Of a stretch of 64,000 nucleotides of DNA, positions 8,202-15,791 are shown one piece after another; position 1 is the first letter of the stretch; every line of letters begins with the position of its first letter. A program made the translations under genes and the position numbers. The notes beneath the pieces are model-generated. The model was not told the origin of the DNA and ran no database searches. It saw only the letters and a list, made by a program, of their open reading frames with translations. This DNA comes from Palsa-504 sp963847965 (lineage in GTDB: Bacteria; Actinomycetota; Actinomycetes; Streptosporangiales; Streptosporangiaceae). Where the stretch lies: the NCBI GenBank assembly GCA_963847965.1, contig CAWKCG010000006.1, positions 124,001 through 188,000 of the forward strand, given 5' to 3'.

Positions 8202-9217
8202 CAGCCCCCCAGCGTACGCAGGTGCAGCACGCGCGCCTTCTTCCCGTTGATGAGCACGCCGGCGGACTCGACGATCTCGAACGACCCGGCGCCGGTCAGC
8301 GCCGCGTCAACCGACGGCGGGGCGCCGGTCAGCACGACCATCGGCCGGCCCGGGGCGAGCAACCTGGCCATGGCCGCGGCCAAGCGCGCGTACAGGTCGT
8401 CGACCGGCTCGCGGGTCTCGGCGAACAGCCCCCACGGCGGATCGGTCACCACCGCCGTCACCTTCGGCGCCCCGGGGGCAAAGGCCAGATCACCGACGTC
8501 GAGATGCGTCTGGCGGACGCGCCCGCGCAGCGCCGGAGGCAGGGCGGCGACCAGGTCCATCGACCGGGGCGCCGCGTCGTTCAGCCACACCTGCCTCGCG
8601 CCCGCGTCGAGGGCGGCGACGCCGATCGCGCCGCTGCCGGCAAAGGGATCCAGGACGGTGTCGCGCCCGCCGAGCGGCGCCACCCGAACGAGCGCAGCGG
8701 CGATCTCCGGCCGGAGCGACCCGCGCGCCGGGGAGATCCGTCGGCCGCCGAGCCTGGTGCCCAGGACGGTCGACCGGGCGTCCCGGCGGCGGACCACCCA
8801 CAGCTCCAGGTGGCCACCACGAGGGTCCTGCGGCAGACCCGACCAGTCCGCCACCGCGGCGGCCAGGCGGCCCGCCTCGGCGGTTCCCGTGGACGCGAAC
8901 CGGCCGTCATCGAAGATGCGCAGCCGGAAAGATTTTGGCCGTGGCGACCACGCCGGCGTGGGGATGCGATGCAGTTCCCTGGTCAGCGCGCCCAGTTCGC
9001 GGCTCAAGCCCGACCGCGGGACCGATCCCACGACCTCGAAGGCGTTGGTGGCATACGGCAGCGCAGCCAACGTCTTGGGTGCCGCGGACACGCGGCACCG
9101 CACGTAACCCGGGGAGACCTCGACGCGCCTGTAGCCGGGCAGCTCACGCGCCGCCGCGGAGGAGACGATGCCCTCGAACCCGGCGGGACACAGGAGCAGC
9201 ACCTCGCGGGCACTCAT
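8201..9217 (-). CDS. THUMP/Trm14-type RNA methyltransferase
   Basis: A 338-residue protein. The N-terminal ~100 residues (LLLCPAGFEGIVSSAAAREL, LAALPYATNAFEVVG) resemble the THUMP/ferredoxin-like RNA-binding module of Trm11/Trm14/RlmL enzymes. The catalytic half has LRPEIAAALVRVAPL, SAM motif I VLDPFAGSGAIGVAAL, and motif IV TDPPWG, the N-methyltransferase signature for base amino groups. Such enzymes make m2G in tRNA or rRNA. Coupling to the MiaA-like gene implies joint action on RNA. A GGAGGG ribosome site precedes its ATG. Target nucleotide unknown. Confidence 0.8.
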   Translation of the reverse strand: MSAREVLLLCPAGFEGIVSSAAARELPGYRRVEVSPGYVRCRVSAAPKTLAALPYATNAFEVVGSVPRSGLSRELGALTRELHRIPTPAWSPRPKSFRLRIFDDGRFASTGTAEAGRLAAAVADWSGLPQDPRGGHLELWVVRRRDARSTVLGTRLGGRRISPARGSLRPEIAAALVRVAPLGGRDTVLDPFAGSGAIGVAALDAGARQVWLNDAAPRSMDLVAALPPALRGRVRQTHLDVGDLAFAPGAPKVTAVVTDPPWGLFAETREPVDDLYARLAAAMARLLAPGRPMVVLTGAPPSVDAALTGAGSFEIVESAGVLINGKKARVLHLRTLGG

Positions 9218-9447
9218 GACCGCGAGCCCTCCCTGATCCGGCCGGGAGCGTCGCGCCCATCGCCAGGCAAGTCCTCAGCTGGCACGAGCCACCCGCCGAC
9301 GCCAAGCGACGCGAACCGCCCGGGCGCGCTGACCAGCCTGGGCTCGATACGAAGACCGTCCGCTACGACCTGCCACCAGGCGTCCCCTTCTCCCCGCCGG
9401 CGAGAACTCCCTCGCCGCTGCGAGCGTAGACCGAATTCCCCGGTCAT
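9214..9447 (-). CDS. hypothetical 77-residue protein coupled to RNA methyltransferase
   Basis: Its TGA overlaps the ATG of the methyltransferase gene (ATGA, 9214-9217), the classic coupling geometry. The protein starts MTGEFGLRSQRRGSSRRRGE, a basic N-terminus, followed by AWWQVVADGLRIEP and GVGGWLVPAEDL, which look protein-like. No known domain is recognised. The basic head would suit RNA binding. It may instead be a shadow frame, since no strong ribosome site precedes it; the overlap is the main argument. Confidence 0.4.
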   Translation of the reverse strand: MTGEFGLRSQRRGSSRRRGEGDAWWQVVADGLRIEPRLVSAPGRFASLGVGGWLVPAEDLPGDGRDAPGRIREGSRS

Positions 9448-9521
9448 GGCGCCGTAGACCAGGCGTCCCCCGCTAAACCCCGGCCGCCGCGGTGTAGGCC
9501 TGCCATGCTGGAGGAGTGCCC

Positions 9522-10376
9522 TTGACTGTCTCGGCCGCCGCGGCGCGCGCTGCCGTCTCGGTCGCGGCTGACCTGGGTGTGGCCTGCGATGAACCGGTGG
9601 TCCTGGCGGACGGCGCGAATGTGATCGTCCACCTGAGCCCCTCGCCCGTGGTGGCCAAGGTCGCTGCGAGCACTCCCGCCGTCCGCGCGGATGTGGCCGC
9701 CTGGCTGCAACGGGAACTTGACGTGGCTGTTTACCTGGCCTGGGCGGCTATCCCGGTGCTGGTGCCGAGCGGCGAGGTTCCCGCCACGGTCCACCAGGGC
9801 GATGGACATGTGATGTCCTTCTGGACCTACCGCCGCTTCGACGTAGACGTCTTGCCTGATGAGGCGACCATCGGCTCGATGCTGCGGGACTTGCACGCCG
9901 TCCTGCGGTCTTTCCCGGGTTCCCCGCCCGTCTTGGCGCCGCTGTGCGACATCCCGGCGTTCCTGGCCCGGCCGCAGACCCTGCTGGATACCGCAGATGT
10001 ATCGATCCTTACCGAGACTTTCAGCAGGCTGGTGGAGGACCTTGCGCCAGCCGCCAAACCGGGCCAGGTGCTGCACGGCGACGCAGGCGTGAGCAACCTG
10101 CGGGCCGCGGACGGCGGATGGCTCTGGTATGACTTCGAGGACACCTGCTGGGGTCCGGTGGCCTGGGATCTCGCCGCGACCACCGCGAGCCCTCGTCTGG
10201 ACCGCTCTCGCATCCTGGGGGCCTACGGCGATCCCGTCGACGCGGCGCAGTTGGACACCTGCGAGAAGCTGCGCCGGCTCAACCTGACTATCTGGTATGC
10301 CCTGTACGCGGAGCGACTCCCGGAATGCCGCCAGCGAGCAACCCAGTTGCTGGCCACCTGGCGACCGCCAGCGTGA
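9522..10376 (+). CDS. APH-like phosphotransferase family protein
   Basis: About 284 residues with an APH/choline-kinase fold. Catalytic loop VLHGDAGVSNL, followed by LWYDFEDTCWGPVAWDLA carrying the metal-binding Asp. The N-lobe has VIVHLSPSPVVAKVAAS with the expected Lys and the hinge VMSFWTYRRFD. A GGAGG at 9510-9514 sits 7 nt from TTG 9522 but almost touches the alternative GTG at 9516, so TTG is preferred. Substrate unknown; no relation to the other phosphotransferase at 4282 beyond the fold. It is divergent from the RNA-modification genes. Confidence 0.78.
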   Translation: MTVSAAAARAAVSVAADLGVACDEPVVLADGANVIVHLSPSPVVAKVAASTPAVRADVAAWLQRELDVAVYLAWAAIPVLVPSGEVPATVHQGDGHVMSFWTYRRFDVDVLPDEATIGSMLRDLHAVLRSFPGSPPVLAPLCDIPAFLARPQTLLDTADVSILTETFSRLVEDLAPAAKPGQVLHGDAGVSNLRAADGGWLWYDFEDTCWGPVAWDLAATTASPRLDRSRILGAYGDPVDAAQLDTCEKLRRLNLTIWYALYAERLPECRQRATQLLATWRPPA

Positions 10377-10520
10377 CCGGACCTGCTCTGTGACCGCGGC
10401 GGCCGAGCCCGCGAAACCGGCCGCCAGGCCGCCAAGGAGCGCGTTATCCGGTCGCTGCTCGCTGACCAGTTACCCCGTGCAGTGCGGCGGCTCCGGGCAC
10501 GGCCGCGGCAGTCTATCCCG

Positions 10521-11780
10521 CTAGTGCGGCAGCGGGCCGCCGGCCAGGGCGATGATCAGCCCGGCGGCGCCAGCCGTGAGCAGGGTGAGGACCACGCCCC
10601 TGCGCAGGCCGAGCAGGAGCAAGGCGGCGCCGGCCAGCACGGCGTATTGCCAGGGTTCGGTGAGCGCGCGCGCAAGCGGTATCGCCGAGCCGAGGATCGC
10701 GCCGATCGCGGCGGGGCCGGCGCCGCCGAGGAATGACTGAGCGTCGTGGTTGCCGCGCAGGGCGCTGAAGTGGCGGGCGCCGCCCAGCACGAAGGCGAAG
10801 GAGGGGGAGAACGCGACCAGGGCGGCGAGCAGGCCGCCGCCGAGGCCGGCGGCGGCGTAGCCGACGGTGGCCACGGTCTGCACGACCGGACCGGGGGTGA
10901 TCTGGCCGAGCGCGACGCCGTTGAGGAACTGGCCGCTGGTCATCCAGTGATGGCCTACCGCGTCGGCCTGCATGAGCGGGATGATCACGAACCCGCCGCC
11001 GAACGACAGCGCGCCGACTTTGAACGCGGTCCAGGCGACCGGCAACAGCACGCCGGCACCGGCTGCCGCGCCCAGCGCGCGGGCCGGGCCTGCGGCCCGG
11101 ATGGCCCGTGCCGCCAGCAGAGGCAGCATGGCGGCCGCGCGGATACCGGAAGCCTGCTGACGGCGGATGGCCAGCTCGATAAGGCCGCAGCCGAGCAGGA
11201 CGAAGACGAGCCACGGCCCGATGGTCGCGGCGGCAGCCCCGCCCGCCAGCAGGTACCCGATCCAGCGTGCCCGCTGGGACCCGGCCGCTCGCTTCCAGCT
11301 GGGCGGCACCAGCGACCACCCGGCCTGGACGGCGACCGCGGCGACCGCGGCGCCTGCCCCGGCCCCGGCCCCGCGCACCCAGGCCGGCGGGTTCCCGGCC
11401 AGGAACAGCACCGACAGGGCCAGGATCAAGATCAGCCCGGGCACGATGAAGGCGATGCCGCCGGCTAGGGCGCCGAGCCGGCCGCGGACCCGCCACGCGC
11501 AGAAGATGGCCAGCTGGGTGGAGGCGGGGCCGGGCAGTAGGCTGCAGGCGGCGATCGCGTCCTCGAACTCCTGGGCATCCAGCCAGCCCCGGCGGTCCAC
11601 GCACAGCTTGCGCAGCAGCGCGATGTGCGCGGGCGGGCCGCCGAAGCCGATGCAGCCGATCCGCCCCCACTCCCGGAGCACGGTGGCCAGGCTGGCCTGG
11701 TATCCCGACCGCACCTCGCCGTCCGCGGGGCGTTCCGGCCGCTGCCCTCGGCCTGTTGGCTGGCTGGTTGCCTCAGGCAC
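10521..11780 (-). CDS. chrA: ChrA-family chromate/anion transporter
   Basis: A 419-residue integral membrane protein with the two-repeat CHR architecture. Each half has the family signature: IGCIGFGGPPAHIALLRK near residue 45 and VGALSFGGGFVIIPLMQAD near residue 255, each followed by a PGP motif (SLLPGPASTQLA, GQITPGPVVQ). Around 10-12 hydrophobic spans are visible. ChrA proteins extrude chromate or related oxyanions using the proton gradient. It lies 61 bp downstream of the ArsR-ArsC fusion gene on the same strand, so the two may be co-transcribed in response to an oxyanion. Confidence 0.88.
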   Translation of the reverse strand: MPEATSQPTGRGQRPERPADGEVRSGYQASLATVLREWGRIGCIGFGGPPAHIALLRKLCVDRRGWLDAQEFEDAIAACSLLPGPASTQLAIFCAWRVRGRLGALAGGIAFIVPGLILILALSVLFLAGNPPAWVRGAGAGAGAAVAAVAVQAGWSLVPPSWKRAAGSQRARWIGYLLAGGAAAATIGPWLVFVLLGCGLIELAIRRQQASGIRAAAMLPLLAARAIRAAGPARALGAAAGAGVLLPVAWTAFKVGALSFGGGFVIIPLMQADAVGHHWMTSGQFLNGVALGQITPGPVVQTVATVGYAAAGLGGGLLAALVAFSPSFAFVLGGARHFSALRGNHDAQSFLGGAGPAAIGAILGSAIPLARALTEPWQYAVLAGAALLLLGLRRGVVLTLLTAGAAGLIIALAGGPLPH

Positions 11781-11841
11781 CGTCAGGCGCCTGCGACCGT
11801 GTAGCGGACGCTGACCAGGTCCGCCTGGCTACCTGGCATGG

Positions 11842-12630
11842 TTAGTTCATCTCCTCTGCCGGGGCGGCCGCCTCGCTGATCCGGGCGAGCAGGAACCCGA
11901 TCCGAGACCGCAGGTCGGCAGCCACCGCGCGGAACGCCAGATAGGTGTCGGCCTCGCTGCCTCCTCCCGCCCCCGGGTCGGGAATGCTCCAGTGGATCAC
12001 CTCTGCGGCGCCGGGAAACTCCGGGCAGATCTCCCGGAGCCGGTCACACAGGCTGATCACGTAGTCGAACCGCTGCCCGGCGAAGACGGTCAGGTGCCTG
12101 GACTGCCGGCCTGAGATGTCGATGCCGTCCTCGCGCATCGCCCGGATGGCGTTCGGGTGCAGCGGCCTGGGGTGGCTGCCGGCGCTGACGGCAGTCACCG
12201 CGCCTCCCGCCATCTGCTCCACGAGCGCCTGGGCCATCTGCGAGCGGGCGCTGTTACCGGTGCACAAGAACAGCACCCGCACCGGCGCCTGGATCGCTGG
12301 CGGAGGCGACGGGATCATCCGCAGGCCGGGGTGCAGGGCAGCCCCGGCCGCGGTGAGCAGCTCCCCGCAGCGCGCGAGGTCGATGCTGTAATACGCGTCG
12401 CGGCGGTCGGCTGAACTGCGCCGCATCGTCACCAGCCCGCCTGCTCGCAGTCGGCCCAGGTGATAAGAGACCAGGCTCTGCGGCTGGCCGAGGAGGGCCT
12501 TCAGCTCCCGTACCTGCCGGTCGCTGCGCGCCAGCTCGCTGAGCAGGAGCCAGCGCACCGGATGCCCAGCCAGCCGCAGGAACTCCGGCGGGGCCGCCTC
12601 CTGACGCACGCTCACTCCGTCAAAATACAT
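11842..12630 (-). CDS. ArsR-type regulator fused to arsenate reductase (low-MW phosphatase fold)
   Basis: A 262-residue two-domain protein from ATG 12628-12630. Residues about 10-95 are an ArsR winged helix (FLRLAGHPVRWLLLSELARS, SLVSYHLGRLRAGGLV). Residues 117-262 are a low-MW phosphatase/arsenate reductase: P-loop CTGNSAR with C123 and R129, and the Asp loop in WSIPDPGAG. ArsC reduces arsenate to arsenite, so regulator and enzyme are one polypeptide. No arsenite exporter is adjacent; a ChrA transporter follows. Two operator-like palindromes overlap the start codon, implying tight autoregulation. Confidence 0.86.
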   Translation of the reverse strand: MYFDGVSVRQEAAPPEFLRLAGHPVRWLLLSELARSDRQVRELKALLGQPQSLVSYHLGRLRAGGLVTMRRSSADRRDAYYSIDLARCGELLTAAGAALHPGLRMIPSPPPAIQAPVRVLFLCTGNSARSQMAQALVEQMAGGAVTAVSAGSHPRPLHPNAIRAMREDGIDISGRQSRHLTVFAGQRFDYVISLCDRLREICPEFPGAAEVIHWSIPDPGAGGGSEADTYLAFRAVAADLRSRIGFLLARISEAAAPAEEMN

Positions 12631-12662
12631 CAAACTAGTTTGATCGATCAACCCTGTTTGAT
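12629..12662. promoter_or_regulatory. twin ArsR-type operators at the start of arsR-arsC
   Basis: A perfect 16-bp palindrome (ATCAAACTAGTTTGAT) at 12629-12644 is followed 2 bp later by an imperfect copy (ATCAACCCTGTTTGAT) at 12647-12662. Both match the ATCAA-N6-TTGAT pattern known for ArsR/SmtB regulators. The first overlaps the ATG of the fusion gene, so bound repressor would block initiation of this gene directly. The spacing suggests cooperative binding of two dimers. Confidence 0.75.
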
Positions 12663-12751
12663 TGATAAGCTGAAGAGCGTCTGCGGCGGGGTCGTGAGCA
12701 GCACGTACTCGTCCGACGGCCGCCATTTCGGGGATCGGTAGGACTCGACAA

Positions 12752-12859
12752 TCACCGGAATCCGGTAAAGATCTCGTCCATGACCTCGACGCCGCGAGTC
12801 AGGGCAGGCGCGATCTGATCCCGATAACGAGATTGTGAGCGGTGAGCAGCTTCAGACAT
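12752..12859 (-). CDS. 35-residue protein at the end of the toxin-antitoxin operon
   Basis: An ATG at 12857-12859 follows the XRE gene's stop by 2 nt and opens a 35-codon frame (MSEAAHRSQSRYRDQIAPAL then TRGVEVMDEIFTGFR) ending at TGA 12752. Codon use is natural for this genome, and the amphipathic helix-like sequence is unlike a shadow frame. It could be a small third component, or the tail of an eroded gene. No family recognised. Confidence 0.45.
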   Translation of the reverse strand: MSEAAHRSQSRYRDQIAPALTRGVEVMDEIFTGFR

Positions 12860-12861
12860 GC

Positions 12862-13329
12862 CTAGCTTGCAGCCTGAGAAGTCATCTCAGAGGCGTGAAG
12901 CGCGACCCGTCGCATCCGTACCATCAAGGTTGCTGAGGGCACGACCTTGCCGGACATGTAGGTCGACAGCCGGGACCGCGAGGTTCCTATACGCTCCGCG
13001 AAATCCTGCTTTGACATCCCGGACCTGGCCACAAGGGCCTGCACCTCGGATACCACATCCGCCCGTTCTGAGTCAGCGGCTAGCTCGCGGGCACGGGCCA
13101 CTACCCCCTCCAGCAGCTCGGTGGTGCCGTAAGGGTGGGAGAGGTGAATGGCTTCGAGGACCTGATGGGCTACCGGGCCCCAGGGGTCGGCCTGGATCGC
13201 GGTTGCGAGCCGGCGCCAGTCCGGAAGGGTGCCCCGTTCAACCGCCGCGAGGATGCCTTCGAAGGGCCACGTCTCCACCGGGTCATCCGGAGACGCGTCG
13301 ATGTTGCGGAACTTCAGCGCAGTGGTCAT
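12862..13329 (-). CDS. XRE-type HTH protein, partner of nucleotidyltransferase toxin
   Basis: A 155-residue protein starting MTTALKFRNIDASPDDPVET. The C-terminal third is a Cro/C1-type HTH (VARSGMSKQDFAERIGTSRS, RLSTYMSGKVVPS). The N-terminal region (PVETWPFEGILAAVERGTLP, WGPVAHQVLEA) is shared by many actinobacterial HTH partners of nucleotidyltransferase genes. Its start overlaps the stop of the upstream nucleotidyltransferase gene (ATGA, 13326-13329). It probably serves as antitoxin and autorepressor acting at the dyad upstream of the operon. It may alternatively be an AbiE-like defence pair. Confidence 0.8.
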   Translation of the reverse strand: MTTALKFRNIDASPDDPVETWPFEGILAAVERGTLPDWRRLATAIQADPWGPVAHQVLEAIHLSHPYGTTELLEGVVARARELAADSERADVVSEVQALVARSGMSKQDFAERIGTSRSRLSTYMSGKVVPSATLMVRMRRVALHASEMTSQAAS

Positions 13330-14024
13330 TGCGCCATCTCCACAGCCAGCGAGCGGCAGACGTCGATCACGTTCCTCCAATCCGTCCAGCGCGCATCCAG
13401 GCCCTTGTACCGGCCAAGCTGGCCGATGGTACGAGCGTCCGCGGGCTTAGGGTCTGCCAGTTGCCGGGCGAGCTGGGTCGCCACACCCTCCGATTCGGGA
13501 TCCCGCTGATCGGAGTAGTAGGTATCAATGTGCCGCAGCACATCCGCGGCGTGACCGATCCCGTACCTGTCAGAAAGAGCCGCTACGTCGAGATAGTCCC
13601 GTACCTGATTACGCCGTACGATCAGGTAGCCCTTGATCCGAAGCGTTTCGTCTGGCGTCGGTACCCGGAGCACGTGTCCGGACGGCAGCTCCACCTCCGC
13701 GACCTCCAAGGGCTTGTTTCGGATGAGCTGGCGGACCCCAGATTCGATATCGCCCAGTTCGCCAAGGATGATCTTTCCCGGGGTCACCCGGTTTGTCACC
13801 CATCCGTCTGTCGCTTCAACCGCTTCCAGGACAGCGTCGAAGCGGCCGCTGAGATCCTGCAGCACATGGTCGTGGTCATAGGAGAAGCGGTGATTGGCCC
13901 AAAGCGCCGCAGCAGAGCCGCCGACCAGGACGGCGTCGGGAACGACCTGCTGGAGCCTTGCCGCTGACTCGAGCACGCGGAGCAACTCGGGCCGCGCAAG
14001 CCCAGGAGCGTCAGATTCGGTCAT
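13326..14024 (-). CDS. nucleotidyltransferase (AbiEii/MNT-like toxin)
   Basis: A 232-residue protein. The minimal nucleotidyltransferase motif is present: LVGGSAAALWANHRFSYDHD with GGSAA at 35-39 and the metal-binding D50 and D52. Later signatures are VPTPDETLRIKGYLIVRRNQ and VRDYLDVAALSDRYG, characteristic of AbiEii/AbiGii-like toxins. Family enzymes add nucleotides to tRNA or to a partner protein, blocking growth or phage replication. It leads an operon with an XRE antitoxin and a 35-codon frame. Confidence 0.82.
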   Translation of the reverse strand: MTESDAPGLARPELLRVLESAARLQQVVPDAVLVGGSAAALWANHRFSYDHDHVLQDLSGRFDAVLEAVEATDGWVTNRVTPGKIILGELGDIESGVRQLIRNKPLEVAEVELPSGHVLRVPTPDETLRIKGYLIVRRNQVRDYLDVAALSDRYGIGHAADVLRHIDTYYSDQRDPESEGVATQLARQLADPKPADARTIGQLGRYKGLDARWTDWRNVIDVCRSLAVEMAQ

Positions 14025-14041
14025 CCTTCTCAGCCTCCAGT

Positions 14042-14071
14042 TATCACACTTCAGTGTATCAGATGTGATAC
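14042..14071. promoter_or_regulatory. nested dyads upstream of toxin-antitoxin operon
   Basis: TATCACA at 14042-14048 pairs with TGTGATA at 14064-14070, and inside it GTATCA-gatg-TGATAC (14056-14071) forms a second dyad. This AT-rich stretch lies about 20 bp before the nucleotidyltransferase ATG, where an XRE autorepressor would bind. Confidence 0.55.
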
Positions 14072-14103
14072 CGATTTATGGCCCGTAGTACGAGTGCAGG
14101 AGC

Positions 14104-14556
14104 GTGCTACAGCCACCTCTCCCAGAGGGCTTCGAATCCGTACTGACCTGCGGGGCACTCGCGGACGAGGATCCCGAAGGTGCGGGGGTGTGGGCCGCGC
14201 GCGCGACTGAGCTCGCCGCTCGCCTGGGCAACGACCGGGCGGCCATCGATGCACGCAGGGCCGTTGGCTGGGTTGAGTACTTCGCGGGGCAGGCCGACGG
14301 CCTGGAGAAGCTGGAGGAGAGCATCAAGCTGGCGGAGGCAGCCGGGCTCGAGCCCGACGCCGTGGTCACGCGCGTGGTGATCGCGCGCACCGCCGCGCGC
14401 TTCCGCCGGTACGACGTCGCCGAGCGTCACATCAATGCCGGGCTGGCGTACTGCGAGGGAATCGACTTCGACGTGTATCGCTACTACCTGCTCAGCTGGC
14501 GGGCCAAGCTCCGGCTGGCCGCTGGCCAGTGGGACGAGGCCGCGCAGATCGCGGGG
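14104..14556 (+). pseudogene. fragment of a LuxR/AAA-type regulator (TPR region)
   Basis: An interior piece of about 150 codons with helical repeat character: TELAARLGNDRAAIDARRAV, RRYDVAERHINAGLAYCEG, LAAGQWDEAAQIAG. Such segments lie between the ATPase and LuxR HTH of large MalT/LuxR-type regulators. Both ends are missing: no ATPase motifs upstream and no HTH downstream. Similarity stops abruptly near 14556, where the sequence switches to a minus-strand polyketide synthase fragment. It is a deletion or recombination remnant. Confidence 0.6.
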
Positions 14557-14839
14557 ATCTGCGGGCCATGTCCAGGGCCCCGCGCAGCGCCTGCTCGCCG
14601 AGGTTGGCAGCCTCCGCGAGATAGCGATCGTTGGCCGGCCCGATCCCGCGCAGGCCACCCAACTCCGGCAAGGACACGACGGTGTGGCGGTACTCGACGC
14701 CAGCGTTACCGTGCAACTGCTCCAGCAACGCGCGCTGGGCCGGGCCGAGCCCGATGAGCTCGGCCATCTTCCGCGTGAACTCGGCCTGCGGATACCGGTG
14801 GACCGGGAAGGCCGACCGCACCGCCATGACCTTGGTCAT
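14557..14839 (-). pseudogene. 5' fragment of a type III polyketide synthase
   Basis: From ATG 14837-14839 (with GGAGGTG upstream) the frame reads MTKVMAVRSAFPVHRYPQAE and LLEQLHGNAGVEYRHTVVSL, then GPANDRYLAEAANLGEQAL. This matches the N-terminal ~90 residues of chalcone/stilbene-type synthases. The active-site Cys, His and Asn come later in the family and are absent: the sequence breaks near 14557. It cannot encode an active synthase. The upstream DNA (14840-14960) still looks like a promoter. Confidence 0.7.
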
Positions 14840-15173
14840 TCCGGCACCTCCATCGATGGATTCTGGCCGGAACGAATTTTCATAAAAACGGTCATCAAGA
14901 AACTCCTTAACTGTGTTCCTTTAGAGAGCTCGAAATGCCGGGTCCTTGTCTGATTGATCACGATCGGCGTGCCCGCGTGGCCGGTGGTGCTGCCGGGTTT
15001 AAGCCGGTGTTATGAGGTAGGCAGAGGGTGGCGGGCTGACCGGTAAAGGCCGGGCGGCTAGTCCTGGTGCCGGTCGGCCGTAATACCCGTTACGTCGGGG
15101 TCTCGGATCGCCTCGGGCTCCGGTCGGTCGCTGCTTCGGCCCTAGTTCGCGCTGCGTGTCGCGCCGTTCGTCA
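14840..15173. other. intergenic region without a gene
   Basis: The first 120 bp are AT-rich (aattttcataaaaacggtc, aactccttaactgtg) and would suit the former promoter of the truncated polyketide synthase. From 14970 to 15173 the DNA is GC-rich, with only short Arg/Pro-rich frames and no ribosome site. Nothing else seen. Confidence 0.5.
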
Positions 15174-15535
15174 TGAGTGCCTCCTGCGTCGGGATTGATC
15201 TGGCCGCGCACCCAGTCTGGCGCTAGCGTCGGCCGGTCCGTATGGGGCAGAACTCCCCATGTTGGGGGCGGCGGCTACCCATATTGGTTCGGCGAGCTCG
15301 GGCGCGGCATCAGCCAGTTCGCGGTAGGTGTTGACGGCTTCCTCGATCGCGCCCAGGGCATTGTCCCGCCGCCGCCCCAGCTCCGACAGGATGACCGACT
15401 GGTTGTTCAGCGATGCGGCGAGGTCGGGGAGGTAGGCGTCGGGGCGGGTGCGGGCCAGTTCGCGGCGGATGGCGACGGCTTCCTTGATCGCGCCCAGGGC
15501 GTCTTCCCGTCGTCCCAGCTCCGACAGGAAAGCTC
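15174..15535 (-). pseudogene. remnant of a tetratricopeptide-repeat protein
   Basis: The minus strand reads two TPR units: FLSELGRREDALGAIKEAVA with IRRELARTRPDAYLPDLAAS, then LNNQSVILSELGRRRDN and ALGAIEEAVNTYRELADA. This is the repeat seen in large actinobacterial NB-ARC/TPR or CHAT proteins. A TGA lies directly before the first unit and the frame ends soon after the second, so only about 80 codons survive. The adjoining plus-strand stretch from 15533 (LREHFGLRPEDLNLDLG) may be yet another gene scrap. Confidence 0.6.
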
Positions 15536-15791
15536 AGGGAGCACTTCGGCCTGCGGCCCGAGGACCTTAACCTGGACCTGGGACCACTCGGAACGCTGCT
15601 GTGCCCGGTATCAACTTGTTCTGGGGGACCGTGCCGGCCGGCCTCTAGCGGCCGCCCGCCACCCCGCCGCAGTGTCGGCAACGCGACACCCCTGGTGTCG
15701 GCCTGGTGACTGACCGCCGCACCGCAATCCCGGCATGCTAGCCGCAGCCGGTCAAACCCCGGCCCGTCGCAGAACAGCGAGGAGTGCGGTC

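Noticed and set aside
14999..15211. 70-codon minus-strand frame
   Set aside because: Arg/Pro-rich, no ribosome site and no homology; considered noise.
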